A stretch of 64,000 nt of DNA from Actinomycetota bacterium. GTDB taxonomy: Bacteria; Actinomycetota; UBA4738; CADDZG01; WHSQ01. The stretch lies in assembly GCA_030448085.1 (NCBI GenBank), contig JAUJNU010000001.1:1-64000 (forward strand), in the 5' to 3' direction. Positions 8,346-17,460 of this stretch are shown piece after piece. Under the pieces are notes generated by a model, which was not told where the DNA came from, did no database searches, and worked only from the letters and a program-made list of their open reading frames with translations. The stretch's first letter is position 1. Each line of letters starts with the position of its first letter. A program made the position numbers and the translations under genes.

Positions 8346-9371
8346 ATGACTCCTCGTCGCGCCGTGGGCACCTTGCTGAGCTCGATCCTGATGCTCGCTT
8401 CCGTGCCCCTTCCGGCCGTTGCGGGCGGGGAAGTCCCCGACTGGGTCAAGCCGGCGGTGTCCTACCTCGACGACAACGGTTATTACGACCGGGCCGATTT
8501 CAACGCCGAGAAGCCCATGACCCGTGACGCCTTCAAGAGGCTCATGAGGAGGGCCTTCGGGGGCGGTTACCGGCGCACCGGAGGCTACGTGACGACGAAG
8601 GAGGTCTCGCGCAGCCTCGTGAAAAAGCTCGGCTACGGAGGGACGGCGCGGCATCTGAGGGAGGAGAGGAGCCCGGACGGCTGGAGCCCCGAGCCCCGCA
8701 AGAGCTTCGGCAGCGAGGTGCTCGCCCGCGAGCTCGGCCTCCGCCATGACAGGCCAACCTCCGAGGAGGCGAGGGAGTCCTCGGCCGACGAGGTGATGCC
8801 TCAAGCGGACATCCTCTACGCGGTGTGGAAGGCGAAGACGGCCCCCTCGACCTGGGCCGGAGACGCTCTCGGCTCCTTCAGCCTCGGCAACTTCGACAGG
8901 AAGCGTCGGAAAGTGGTGAAGTTCGCCGTGTCGCTCGTGGGGACCCCGTACGTGTACGGCGGCGAGTGGGCAGACAAGACGCCCGCTTCGTATCCTTACG
9001 GCGCCCAGGCGCACGGGGGCCTCGATTGCTCGGGCTTCGCCTGGTACGTCCTTCGCCGGTCGTCCGCGGGGTGGGACCCCACCGGCAGAGATTACGAAGG
9101 TTGGTCGCTTCCGGAGCGGTCTTCGTCGGAGATGGCGCGGGCCACCCGGGACCGGCTTGGCTTCTCCGAGCTGAAGGCCGCGGACCTCATCTTCTTCGCT
9201 TCCGGGGGCCGCGACGCAAAGGTTTCATCCGTCTATCACGCAGGCATCTACCTGGGGCGGGGGTGGATGATCCACTCGTCAGGATCGAGGGCTGGGATCA
9301 GCCTGGCCGAGGTCGGCCCGGGCTCCTACTGGCACGACCAGATCGTCTTCGGCCGACGCGTCATCAGGTAG
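8346..9371 (+). CDS. Secreted NlpC/P60 cysteine peptidase with SLH-like N-terminus
   Basis: I take the ATG at 8346, because it begins a proper signal peptide (RRAVGTLLSSILMLASVPLPAVAG); this gives 341 residues. The mature N-terminus (WVKPAVSYLDDNGYY...MTRDAFKRLMRRA) resembles an S-layer homology repeat. The C-terminal NlpC/P60 domain has catalytic Cys228 (GLDCSGFAW) and His298 (HAGIYLGRGW), with His310 (MIHSSG) as a candidate third residue. Such enzymes cut peptide stems of peptidoglycan and act at the cell surface. No strong ribosome binding site is seen. The stop is 6 bases from a convergent small gene. Confidence 0.85.
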   Translation: MTPRRAVGTLLSSILMLASVPLPAVAGGEVPDWVKPAVSYLDDNGYYDRADFNAEKPMTRDAFKRLMRRAFGGGYRRTGGYVTTKEVSRSLVKKLGYGGTARHLREERSPDGWSPEPRKSFGSEVLARELGLRHDRPTSEEARESSADEVMPQADILYAVWKAKTAPSTWAGDALGSFSLGNFDRKRRKVVKFAVSLVGTPYVYGGEWADKTPASYPYGAQAHGGLDCSGFAWYVLRRSSAGWDPTGRDYEGWSLPERSSSEMARATRDRLGFSELKAADLIFFASGGRDAKVSSVYHAGIYLGRGWMIHSSGSRAGISLAEVGPGSYWHDQIVFGRRVIR

Positions 9372-9377
9372 CCGCCC

Positions 9378-9575
9378 CTACTCCTTCGGGATAGAAGCTT
9401 CGGCGGCGAGGGCGTCTGCGCTCGCGAGACGTTGCTGCGCCCGTCGAACCGCTTCCCTCATCTGCCTCGGCGAGCCGAGGCCCGCGCTGCGTGCCAGGGT
9501 GAGCTCGTAGCCGACCTCGTCCAGGAGCTGCTCCAGCTCGTCCTGGGGATCTCTTTCGTCGCTCACGTCGCTCAC
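9378..9575 (-). CDS. Small conserved-looking coiled-coil protein
   Basis: The 65-residue, very acidic and helical protein contains DELEQLLDEVGYELTLARSA and an Ala/Arg-rich second helix. It probably forms a helical hairpin. It starts with GTG at 9575, or GTG 9566, and has no signal peptide or motif that I recognise. It is convergent with the NlpC/P60 gene. Confidence 0.55.
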   Translation of the reverse strand: MSDVSDERDPQDELEQLLDEVGYELTLARSAGLGSPRQMREAVRRAQQRLASADALAAEASIPKE

Positions 9576-9626
9576 GCGGCAGACCCTACTGGAGGCGCTG
9601 AGGAGAGCGGCTACATTGGGAGGTAA

Positions 9627-9698
9627 GGGCGGTTAGCTCAGCGGTAGAGCACTCGGTTTACACCCGAGGGGTCGGCGGTTCGAAACCGTCACCGCCCA
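9627..9698 (+). tRNA. tRNA-Val (anticodon TAC)
   Basis: A complete cloverleaf is present. The acceptor stem is gggcggt/accgccc, the D arm gctc/gagc, and the anticodon stem ctcgg/ccgag with loop TTTACAC (TAC at 9659-9661). The variable loop has five bases and the T arm is ggcgg/ccgtc around TTCGAAA. The discriminator base is A and CCA is not encoded. Confidence 0.97.
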
Positions 9699-10877
9699 CT
9701 CTGGCTTGAGGACGGCCTCTCGCCCGCCTGAGGCGCGCGCCAACGCCGTGAGGGGCGGGGCCGAGGTCTCCTCGGCGAAGGATGCTATGGGTAGCGCCCG
9801 GAGCGTAGCGGAGGCCTGCCCACAGCGCCTTGTGGCGACCCGGCCGGCCCACGCCAGACGCAGGTCGCCCTCCAACCATTGATAGCGCCGGCCCGGCCGT
9901 GCGAACTGTGGCTCGGGGCGGAGCCCGATCGCGTCCGCAGCCCACACGGCCGGCAGGCTTGCTCCCGCCGAGATCGCGAGTGCCATCGAACCATAGAACC
10001 GTCCGTTGAGATCGATGAGATAGAGACGCCCGTCGGCATCTTGGAGGAACTGCAATTCCGCCAGCCCGATCCAGGCGAGTCGGGCGAACAACCGCCGGGC
10101 CCGCTCGATGAGGGCGTTGTCGATCAGCACGCTCACCGGCGGCAGCTGGCCCCTGCCCCCGGCGGCCAGATCGCCTCCGCCCTCTGTTGGGACGCCGCGA
10201 GGATCCGTCCATCCCTCGAGACGACGGCCGACAGCGCCACCAGAGGGCCTGTGACCATCTCCTGGATAAGCGGGTCCGCTCCAAGCCTGCGGAGCTCTTC
10301 CAGCTTCTCCTCGAGCCGGTTCGCCGGAATGACGTTCGTGTCGACCCTGGGGGCCCCCCCCGGACTTGAGGGGACGCGCAGTCGGCTTTGACGATCACCC
10401 GCTGCGCAGCCATGGCCTCCGCGGCTCGAGGGTCCGCGGGGACGCGAGGCCGCAGGATGCTGCCGTCTCTGCCATGATGGCTGTGTCTAGCGCCCGCCTC
10501 ATCACCTCGTGAGGTGGATGGGGAACGACGGCCCCCACGTCCTCGCGGCGCAGTGACAGAGCCAGAGCCTCGGCCTCGCCGGCACCGAAGACCAGGTCGT
10601 ACTCGCCGGCACGGACCGCCCCGGCAACCGCATCGATGAAGCGATCGAGGGATAGGTTCGCAGGGGGGACGACGTGGGTTCGGTCGATAGCTTTGGAGGA
10701 GCCCGCCAACGAGCGCCCCGACGGCGAGCCGTTGCCCACACCCCATCCTGCCGCTCGAAGGGCCCGCGATGCGGCGACCGCTCCTCTGCTGTCGCCCTGT
10801 TCCACTATCAAAGCGCGCAAGGGGTCCCTTCCTCGTGCCTGGGGCCCGTACGGGTGCCGGACCGCTCTCTCACCCAT
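9699..10877 (-). CDS. ATP-grasp family ligase (at least three frameshifts)
   Basis: Fragments in all three minus frames join into one ATP-grasp protein. The N-terminus starts from ATG 10877 (RALIVEQGDSRGAV...). The ATP-binding strand RVIVKAD follows, then a frame reading VDTNVIPANRLEEKLEELRR and VTGPLVALSAVVSRDG. The metal-binding end is LQFLQDADGRLYLIDLNGRF. Switches lie near 10400, at the run of eight C near 10345-10355, and near 10145. The uncorrected last frame runs on through the antisense of tRNA-Val, so the natural stop is unknown; I set the end at the tRNA edge. The substrate is unknown. It is divergent from the PfkB kinase. Confidence 0.65.
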
Positions 10878-10914
10878 TGCCCCTCTCCACGAGACGTGCA
10901 GAATGTAAGGCATC

Positions 10915-11751
10915 TTGGAAGATGGCGGCTTTGCTGTGACCGGCGTGACGGCAGCGGCCGTCGGGCACATCGAGTGGGTTGATTTCCTTCGTGTCGAGCG
11001 GCTCCCTCGACCAGGGGACATCGTGCCGGCAACCGAGTATTGGGCCGAAGCTGCGGGAGGGGGAGCGGTTGCCGCGGTCGAGCTCGGTTCTCTCTCCTCC
11101 CGGCCCACCTCTTTCTTCACCTCGGTGGGAGACGACGAGCTCGGCCACAGGGCGGTGGAACGACTTCGGGCAAGGGGGCTCGACGTCCATGTCGCGTTCA
11201 GGCCGGCTCCTACGAGGAGGGCGGTCACATACGTCGACAGCGAAGGCGAGAGAACGATCACCGTGATCGGGGCGCGGTTGCAACCCGAGGCGTCCGATGA
11301 CCTGCCATGGGAGCTGCTCGACGCGGTCGACGCGGTCTACTTCACGGCCGGCGGCGAGGGAGCCCTCCATGAGGCCAGGCGAGCGCGCGTCCTCGTCGCG
11401 ACCACACGCGTCTACCCGCTTCTGCTGTCCGCCCGCGTGGTTTTGGACGCCGTCGTCGGCAGCGCCGCCGACCCCTCGGAAGTGCACGACCTGGGGCTGC
11501 TCGACCCCCAGCCCCGAGCGATCGTCATGACCGACGGGGCTGATGGCGGGACCTTCACAACGCCCGATGGACAGGGCAGGTTCGATGCCGTTCCGCTGGG
11601 AGGTCCGGTCGCCGACAAGTATGGGGCGGGGGACTGCTTCGCGGCGGGCCTGACGCTCGCCCTGGGAGGCGGCGCCAACCTCCCGGCGGCCGCCCGATAC
11701 GCAGCCCGCCGGGGTGCAGCCGCCCTCGGCCGCCGCGGCCCGTACGCATGA
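10915..11751 (+). CDS. PfkB-family sugar/nucleoside kinase
   Basis: The protein of about 278 residues has the PfkB fold with the C-terminal signature DKYGAGDCFAAGL, whose Asp (about residue 240) is the catalytic base. PfkB enzymes phosphorylate sugars, nucleosides or cofactors. The start is uncertain: TTG 10915, or more naturally GTG 10936, which gives VTGVTAAAVGHIEWVDF. The only in-frame ATG upstream is followed directly by a stop. The substrate cannot be assigned. The divergent ATP-grasp gene 37 bases away may work in the same pathway. A hairpin terminator follows. Confidence 0.82.
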   Translation: MEDGGFAVTGVTAAAVGHIEWVDFLRVERLPRPGDIVPATEYWAEAAGGGAVAAVELGSLSSRPTSFFTSVGDDELGHRAVERLRARGLDVHVAFRPAPTRRAVTYVDSEGERTITVIGARLQPEASDDLPWELLDAVDAVYFTAGGEGALHEARRARVLVATTRVYPLLLSARVVLDAVVGSAADPSEVHDLGLLDPQPRAIVMTDGADGGTFTTPDGQGRFDAVPLGGPVADKYGAGDCFAAGLTLALGGGANLPAAARYAARRGAAALGRRGPYA

Positions 11752-11767
11752 GCTAGGAGGGAACAGC

Positions 11768-11802
11768 GGAAAAGGCTCCGGAGGATCTCCGGGAGCCTTT
11801 CC
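11768..11802 (+). terminator. Hairpin terminator after the PfkB gene
   Basis: A long inverted repeat, ggaaaaggctccggag / ctccgggagcctttcc with one bulged base, starts 17 bases after the PfkB stop. A second hairpin (ctgaacc / ggttcag) overlaps its 3' end at 11802-11823. There is no long T tract. Confidence 0.65.
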
Positions 11803-11950
11803 TGAACCTGCGGGGTGGTTCAGAAGCGCGAGTGCCAGTCGCCCTGGTCGTCACTGCGAGGAAGGGTGCCCGCTTACCAGTTAGTTTCGCGGTCCTCTGG
11901 AGATCACTGTCAGGACACACCACCATTTCGGGAGTGACGGGAAACGAGCC

Positions 11951-13406
11951 ATGGCGGTAACAGAGGTTTATACCGGCACCCTTCAACCGGAGCGCTTCGA
12001 GGAGGTCCTTGCTCCAGAGCGCTACGAAGCCCTCCGCGGGGCCATGGGCAGAGCCGCGTCTTTCCTCGAGGGGCGGGCCGTCTGGAACGTGAACTCAACG
12101 GCCCACGGAGGGGGCGTGGCTGAGATGCTCCGCTCGCTGCTTGCGTACGCAAGGGGTGCCGGGGTGGACGCACGGTGGCTCGTCATCGGCGGCAACCCGG
12201 ACTTCTTCAAGCTTACGAAGAGGATCCACAACCTGCTCCACGGCGCGTCCGGCGATGGGATCGGTTTGGGACCGGAGCAAAAGGAGATCTATCGCGCGGC
12301 CACCGAGGACCACGTAGGGGAGATGCTGGATCTCGTCGGCCCGGAGGACGTGGTCATCGTGCACGACCCTCAGCCGGCCGGGCTCGTGGTCCCTTTGAAA
12401 GCAAGCGGGGCGACGGTCATCTGGCGGTGTCACGTCGGGATCGACGAAGCGAACGAAGAAGCGGAGCTCGCGTGGGACTTCCTCCGGCCGTTCGTCTCGG
12501 GTGCCGACGCTTTGATCTTCTCGCGTGACCGCTTCGTGTGGAGCGGGCTCGATAAAGCCAGGGTCCGAATCATCGCCCCATCGATCGACGCGTTCTCGCC
12601 CAAGAACCAGCATCTGGAGGATCATGCCGTCCGCGCGATCCTTTCGGTCGCGGGGTTGATCGCTGAAGGCTCCGACGAGACGGCGGAGTTCATGCGCGAG
12701 GACGGGTCGGTCTCGAAGGTGGTGCGTACCGCCAGTTACATCGATGGAGGTGACCTACTGTCCTTCGCCGATCCGCTGGTGGTTCAGGTGTCGCGCTGGG
12801 ACAGGTTGAAAGACCCGGTTGGGGTCATCGAAGGGTTCGCGCGCCGCTACCTGTCGCTCCAACCGCAAGCTCATCTCGTGGTGGCGGGTCCCTCGGTCGA
12901 GGCGGTCGCCGACGATCCCGAGGGGGCGGAGGTCGTCAAGGAATCCCTTGAGGCTTGGCGTGGGTTGCCCGTGCACGTGAGGGGCCGGGTGCATCTGGCA
13001 TCCCTTCCCATGGATGACGGCGAGGAGAACGCAGCCATCGTGAACGCGTTGCAGACGCATGCGAGCGTCGTGGTGCAGAAGAGTCTCGCGGAAGGATTCG
13101 GGCTCACGGTGTCCGAGGGATGTGGAAAGGCGCGGCCGGTGGTGGCGAGCCGCGTGGGCGGCATCCAGGACCAGATCGAGCACCGGACCTCTGGGCTCTT
13201 GCTGGACGACCCCAGAGACTCGAGGCTTATGGTCGCGCCGTCGCCGGTTTGCTCGCCGACGATGCCGAGGCTCGGAGCATGGGGCTAACGCCAAGGAACG
13301 GGTCCGCGACCACTTCCTCGGCCCCCGGCACCTGATCCAGTACGCAGATCTGATCGGCGGGTTGCTAGCGGAGCGTTTGCCGTTAGGTCTAGCGGAGCAG
13401 GTTTAG
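11951..13406 (+). CDS. TreT-like trehalose synthase glycosyltransferase, GT4 family (two frameshifts near the end)
   Basis: The frame from ATG 11951 gives a GT4-family protein with NSTAHGGGVAEML, WRCHVGIDEANEEAE, VQVSRWDRLKDPVGV and the GT4 signature QKSLAEGFGLTVSEG. This set is typical of trehalose glycosyltransferring synthase (TreT), which makes trehalose from NDP-glucose and glucose. Near 13215-13285 the frame slips twice. The continuation LEAYGRAVAGLLADD then KERVRDHFLGPRHLIQYADL ends at TAG 13404-13406, restoring about 485 residues. A 200-base leader precedes it with no riboswitch recognised. TreT is an inference from family resemblance; a related glucosyl transfer is possible. Confidence 0.75.
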
Positions 13407-13412
13407 TCCGGC

Positions 13413-14458
13413 CTATTTCCGGCCGACGCCGGTCGATATCTCTTTCGAGCGCAGGGGGCCCGATGTCCCGGCGTCCAACGGCGGTGTCTCGATGCCGGCT
13501 CCTCTCTCCGCCGTCGAGGAGCTCTTCACAGCATCGAGGGGAAGAGTGCTTGGGGCCCACCCGAGCTCGGTCCGCGCTCGGGTCGCGTCGAGGAGCGGAC
13601 TCTGGAGAGCGAGGTCGACCCAGCCGGGGGGAGAGGGCTGCAGGTGCATCCGCCAAGTGGCGGTGGCGCCTCGCACGAAGAAGCTTCGGGCCTACGCGGA
13701 TCGTCCTCGCACCCAGTATACGGGCCACCTCTCTGCGGGGGTCACGAACGGCTCGGCCGCGAGGTTGAACGCTCCGTGCACGTCGCCGAGCGCCGCAAGC
13801 CGGTAGGCCTCGCCGGCGTCGTCCGTATGGAGCACCTGCGTCTTCAGGCCGGGTGCGTCGGGAACGAAGGGGATCAGCTTGCGTCGCAGCATGAAGGTCG
13901 GTAGGAAGGGCCCGGCGAACAGGCGCTCGGATCCCCGGGCGCGGATCCCTCTTGAAGATGAGGGCAGGCCGCATCCGCACGATCCTCATGTCCGGGTTGT
14001 TCGACTCGACCAGGTCCAGCAGCCTCTCGGTCTCGGCCTTGTGGCGTGAGTAGAACGACGTGGGGATGCCGCCGGTGGGCCAGGTCTCGTCCACCACCCG
14101 TTTGTCCGGGGCGGTGAGTAGGCGCCGATCGAGGATGCGTAGACGAGCGCTCCCACCTTGGCCGCGGCGGCCGCCTCGAAAACCCGCCGGCTACCGAGCA
14201 CGTTCGTGCGCCATAGATCCCCTAACCTGCGGGAGGGCTGGATCAGCCAGGCAAGATGGATCACGGCACTCGCTCCGTCGAAGACCGGCGCGAGGTCGCT
14301 GGTAACGACGTCTGCTTCGTGCCAGGTCACCTTCGGGATCTCCAGGTCGGGCTTGCGGCGCCGAGGCCGGTGATGGCGGTGACCCGGGCGTCGGCGGACA
14401 GCGCCTCGAGAGTGCTCGTTCCGACGTTCCCCGTGGCCCCCGTCACGACTATGTGCAT
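13413..14458 (-). CDS. NAD-dependent epimerase/dehydratase, SDR family (several frameshifts)
   Basis: Fragments in different frames give one extended SDR protein of about 345 residues. It starts at ATG 14458 with the Rossmann motif MHIVVTGATGNVGTSTLEAL, then VTWHEADVVTSDLAPVFDGA and AVIHLAWLIQPSR. The serine/tyrosine region is ALVYASSIGAYS...SFYSRHKAETE, where Tyr and Lys of YxxxK read YSRHK. It ends after QSPLLDATRARTELGW with TAG 13413-13415. Switches lie near 14345, 14090, 13930 and 13690. These enzymes reduce, oxidise or epimerise nucleotide sugars or related compounds; the substrate is unknown. It is convergent with the glycosyltransferase 6 bases away. Confidence 0.75.
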
Positions 14459-14495
14459 GTCTCCTAAGTACCCGGGAGGAGGTTCCTTAACCGGG

Positions 14496-15300
14496 TCAGA
14501 AAGGAGGCGGGGACAGGAGCGTCGCCACGACCGCGACGATCGCCCCGATCGTCAGGTGCCAGCCCCTGCGATGCCGGCCTGAGATCCCCGCCCGGCCGGT
14601 CTCGATGATCAGAGCGCCGCGACCAGGCCGAAGAGGTCCCGTAGCTCAGGAGGGCCGGCGCCGACACCTGTCTCCACAGCCACGATCGCCAATACCGCAG
14701 CGAGCAGCGCGCATGCGAGAAGGAGGGAACTGCGGGGGCCGAGCCGGTGGGGCAGACCCCGGACGCCGGTCGCGGCATCCTGCTCGAGGTCGGGGATCGT
14801 GTTCGTCAGATGTCTGGCGAAGCCGAGCAGGCCGCCGCCGACGACGACCCACCGGGCGCAGGGCTGATCTCGCGACCTCCCATGCGAAGACGGGGAGCAG
14901 CGAGAAGGGAGACGACATAGGGCAACGGGCTGAGGGAGGGTCCCCTTCAGCCCCAGGTTGTAAGCCACGCCGATGCGACCCCGCAGGTCATCACCAACGT
15001 CGCCCGAAGACCGAGGGGGAGCGAGGAGCGGGCACGCCGCCGCCAGAGCCGCCGTCAACACCACCGACCGGGCGGGGACGGCCCCTGGGCGAGCGGCTTG
15101 TCGCTGCGCTTCCAGGCCCGGTCCCTGTGCCTGTCGAGGTAGTCGTTGGAGCAGCCCACTGAGACCCGACCCGCCGCGCTGGAGGCGAAGGCAAGGCTAT
15201 GGCCCGCTCCCCGACCGCCAAGTCCGGCTGTCACCGCCGTGGTCAGCATCGTCACCGCGGCTGCGGGGCCGGGTGGGTGCAGCGGAGCAGGGGCCCACCA
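14496..15300 (-). CDS. UbiA-family prenyltransferase (frameshifted)
   Basis: The first Asp-rich motif of the UbiA family is clear in CSNDYLDRHRDRAWKRSDKP and the second in NTIPDLEQDAATGVRG. Hydrophobic helices between them match an integral membrane aromatic/lipid prenyltransferase. Such enzymes add isoprenoid chains to rings in quinone, haem or other lipid synthesis. Frames change near 15080, 14940, 14850 and 14610. The end is TGA 14496-14498 after VAVVATLLSPPPF. The start is not resolved: the natural N-terminus (HPPGPAAAVTML) lies near 15300. Substrate unknown. The membrane gene upstream probably shares its transcript. Confidence 0.75.
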
Positions 15301-15309
15301 CCACTGCCA

Positions 15310-16138
15310 GATCTGCGCGACGGAGACGACCCCACCGATAAGGAGGAGCCCCAGGAGGGCGCCTCGCCTCACCAGGATGGCTCCTGCGAGGTGCCCGACG
15401 AAGAGGACGTGAAGGCTCGTGAAGAGTCGTCCGCGGGCCATGCTCCCGCCAGCACCAGGCTGGCGACGGCAGGGGCCGTCGCCACGACGATCGATCCGCC
15501 TCCCCCGAACGGCGACCCACCGCCCGATCGCCAGAAGATGAAGGCCCCCGCCGAGCCCGCAGACGACGGCACCTGCCGCTCGCATCAGGGGGCCCGTGTC
15601 CGGATCATCCAGGAACCCGCCCGAGGCGGTCACCCGGAAGGCGCCGAAGAGGACCGCTCCGGCGATCACACTGAGGAGCGCCTCGACGCCGGCCGGCGGG
15701 TTCCAGCTGCCGAACCACACGTGTGTGCACTCGGCTCAGAGTCGTCGCCGGCCCGGAGGAGGCGGGCTCCCGTGTCCCATGGGTCGGCCCATCGCCGGGG
15801 CCGGAGCCCCAGCGCGCTAGTGAACGTAGGTAAGAGTGGCCAGGCTGCACCCACGATGAGGGCCGGGGCGATGTTCTCGAGCTCCCTCGCGGAGCCGGTT
15901 CTAGCGGCGGCGATCACGATGAGGAACGGGACGAGAGAGAGGCCGCGGGTAACCCAGCGCAGGCGAGACGGGCGGTCCGACCACGAGGAATCCATCGATC
16001 CGGGCTCGTCGCCCGGCCGGGGGGACCAGGCCTGCCGCCCCACGAGCGCGACGAGAAACAGTGCGAGCGCTCCCGGAAGCGCCACTCTATGGGTGAATGG
16101 GGAGCCCCTCCGCGATCGATCGGATGCGCCAGGTTCAT
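15310..16138 (-). CDS. Multi-pass membrane protein of unknown function (frameshifted)
   Basis: The minus strand from ATG 16138 (MNLAHPIDRGGAPHS) shifts within 60 bases into a hydrophobic frame (ALALFLVALVGRQAW, VPFLIVIAAARTG, LIVGAAWPLLPTFTSALGL). It then moves to another with AGVEALLSVIAGAVLFGAF, VVCGLGGGLHLLAIGRW and TSLHVLFVGHLAGAIL. About six to eight transmembrane segments can be counted. It runs almost directly into the UbiA gene. I do not recognise a family. The 3' boundary with UbiA is approximate. Confidence 0.6.
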
Positions 16139-16323
16139 GCCGTGAGCCTACGTGCGGTCTCGTTCGGCGGGAGCGCCGCTTTTTTAGCTGCAGAGGCCGT
16201 ACCTCGCGGAGTTGGGTTCAGGGGATCTCGGTCACAGTGACGGTCGACGACAAGCGCCCTTGGCCCTTCGGGGGCCCTCTTCGCGTACCGGAGTCGCGCG
16301 GCTGTTCTGGGTAATGTTGGGGC

Positions 16324-17340
16324 ATGAGAGGACTCGTGCTCGGCGGCGGAGGGCTGGTGGGCATGGCCTACCACGCCGGTGCCCTCAAGGCCCTTGACGA
16401 GCACGGGGTCGACGTTGTCGGCTCGGATCTCCTCGTAGGGACGAGCGCCGGAGCCATCAAGGCGAGCTATCTCGCCGCCGGCTGGACCCCCCAGGACTTC
16501 TTCGACTACGCGGGCGGCCTCCACCCGAGATCCCCTCACGACGAGGACGGGCAGCGGGCCGAGGTGGCCGGGATGTTCACGCCCCTGTGGGCCGACCGGC
16601 GGCAGCGAGTGCAACGGATGATCGGCTCGAGCTTTGCGCTCGCCTCGTCGCGAGGAATCTTGCAGAAGGCAACCAGGGGCCGGGCGCCGAACGCCCGTTT
16701 CCGCAGGGCCTTCCCGTCCGGCATGTACTCGACCGCCGAGACGAGGGCTCGCCTCTACGACGACCTCCCGGAGGAATGGCCTCGGGAGGGCCTCTACATC
16801 TGCGCCACCGACCTCTACGGTGGAAAGCGGGTGCCGTTCGGCCGGGACGGGGAGCCCAAGGTCCCGCTGCCGGAGGCGGTTCTCGCGTCCACCTCGATAC
16901 CCGGCGTCTTCCCTCCTGTGCGGCTGGAGGGCAAGCAGTACGTGGACGGGGGCGCCAGCAGTGCCACGTCCCTCGACCTGGCCGCCCGGGACGGCTGCAA
17001 CTCGATCATCTGCATCGCCCCCCTCGGCTACAGGAACGAAGGGAACCTTGTGATCCGAGACCCGAAGGCCTGGGCGCCGATGCTCACGCGATCTTTCTTC
17101 GCACGGCCTCTCGCGAAGGAAGTAAGGGCGGCGCGGGAGAAGGGGATAGCGGTCTTCGTGATCCGGCCCTGGGTCGAGGAGCTGAAGGCGCTGGGAACGA
17201 ACGCGATGCGTCACTTCGATCGAAAGACCCTTGTCGAGGCAACCCGCGTTAGCGTCTTGAAGCTGCTCGAGGACCACGGGGATCACCCGGCCCTTCAGGC
17301 TGCTGCCACACCGAGGGCGCGGGCGAAGAAGCGGGCATAG
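16324..17340 (+). CDS. Patatin-like phospholipase
   Basis: The 338-residue protein has the patatin oxyanion loop LVLGGGGLVGMAYHAG, the nucleophile elbow GTSAG with Ser41, and the catalytic Asp at about 208 in YVDGGASSAT. Patatin-like enzymes hydrolyse acyl esters of membrane lipids with a Ser-Asp dyad. It has no signal peptide, so it acts in the cytoplasm or on the inner membrane face. The start is ATG 16324. It is divergent from the membrane/UbiA pair. Confidence 0.9.
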   Translation: MRGLVLGGGGLVGMAYHAGALKALDEHGVDVVGSDLLVGTSAGAIKASYLAAGWTPQDFFDYAGGLHPRSPHDEDGQRAEVAGMFTPLWADRRQRVQRMIGSSFALASSRGILQKATRGRAPNARFRRAFPSGMYSTAETRARLYDDLPEEWPREGLYICATDLYGGKRVPFGRDGEPKVPLPEAVLASTSIPGVFPPVRLEGKQYVDGGASSATSLDLAARDGCNSIICIAPLGYRNEGNLVIRDPKAWAPMLTRSFFARPLAKEVRAAREKGIAVFVIRPWVEELKALGTNAMRHFDRKTLVEATRVSVLKLLEDHGDHPALQAAATPRARAKKRA

Positions 17341-17446
17341 CCGGGCCCGTTCTCTCCCGCCCTGCCCACCGTGTCGGTGGCCAGTGAGCGAACTAGACGA
17401 TAGGAGGTGGAATCCGGCCCGGGAGCGGCCTCGCTCTATAAGCTCA

Positions 17447-17460
17447 CGAACGTATGTTCG
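17447..17460 (+). promoter_or_regulatory. LexA (SOS) box overlapping the helicase start codon
   Basis: The sequence CGAACGTATGTTCG is a perfect inverted repeat of CGAAC around four bases, the LexA-binding consensus of actinobacteria and Firmicutes. The ATG of the helicase at 17454 lies inside it. A TATAAG hexamer at 17437-17442 is a plausible -10, which would make the transcript almost leaderless and place LexA over the transcription start. Confidence 0.75.

Noticed and set aside
9633..9698. ATP-grasp reading frame continuing through the tRNA-Val antisense strand
   Set aside because: Overlap with a tRNA is unlikely to be natural; the continuation arises from a frame error upstream.
11803..11950. 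Structured leader before the TreT-like gene as a riboswitch
   Set aside because: Only a terminator and a small hairpin are seen; no known aptamer core is present.
15199..16314. 371-residue plus-strand frame
   Set aside because: It covers the membrane/UbiA genes in antisense, is dominated by Arg, Pro and Ser, and has no fold-like pattern.
16135..17286. 383-residue minus-strand frame opposite the patatin
   Set aside because: It is the complement of a well-supported enzyme and shows no domain.
17366..17380. Hairpin ccaccg/cggtgg after the patatin gene as a terminator
   Set aside because: The stem is only six base pairs and no T tract follows.
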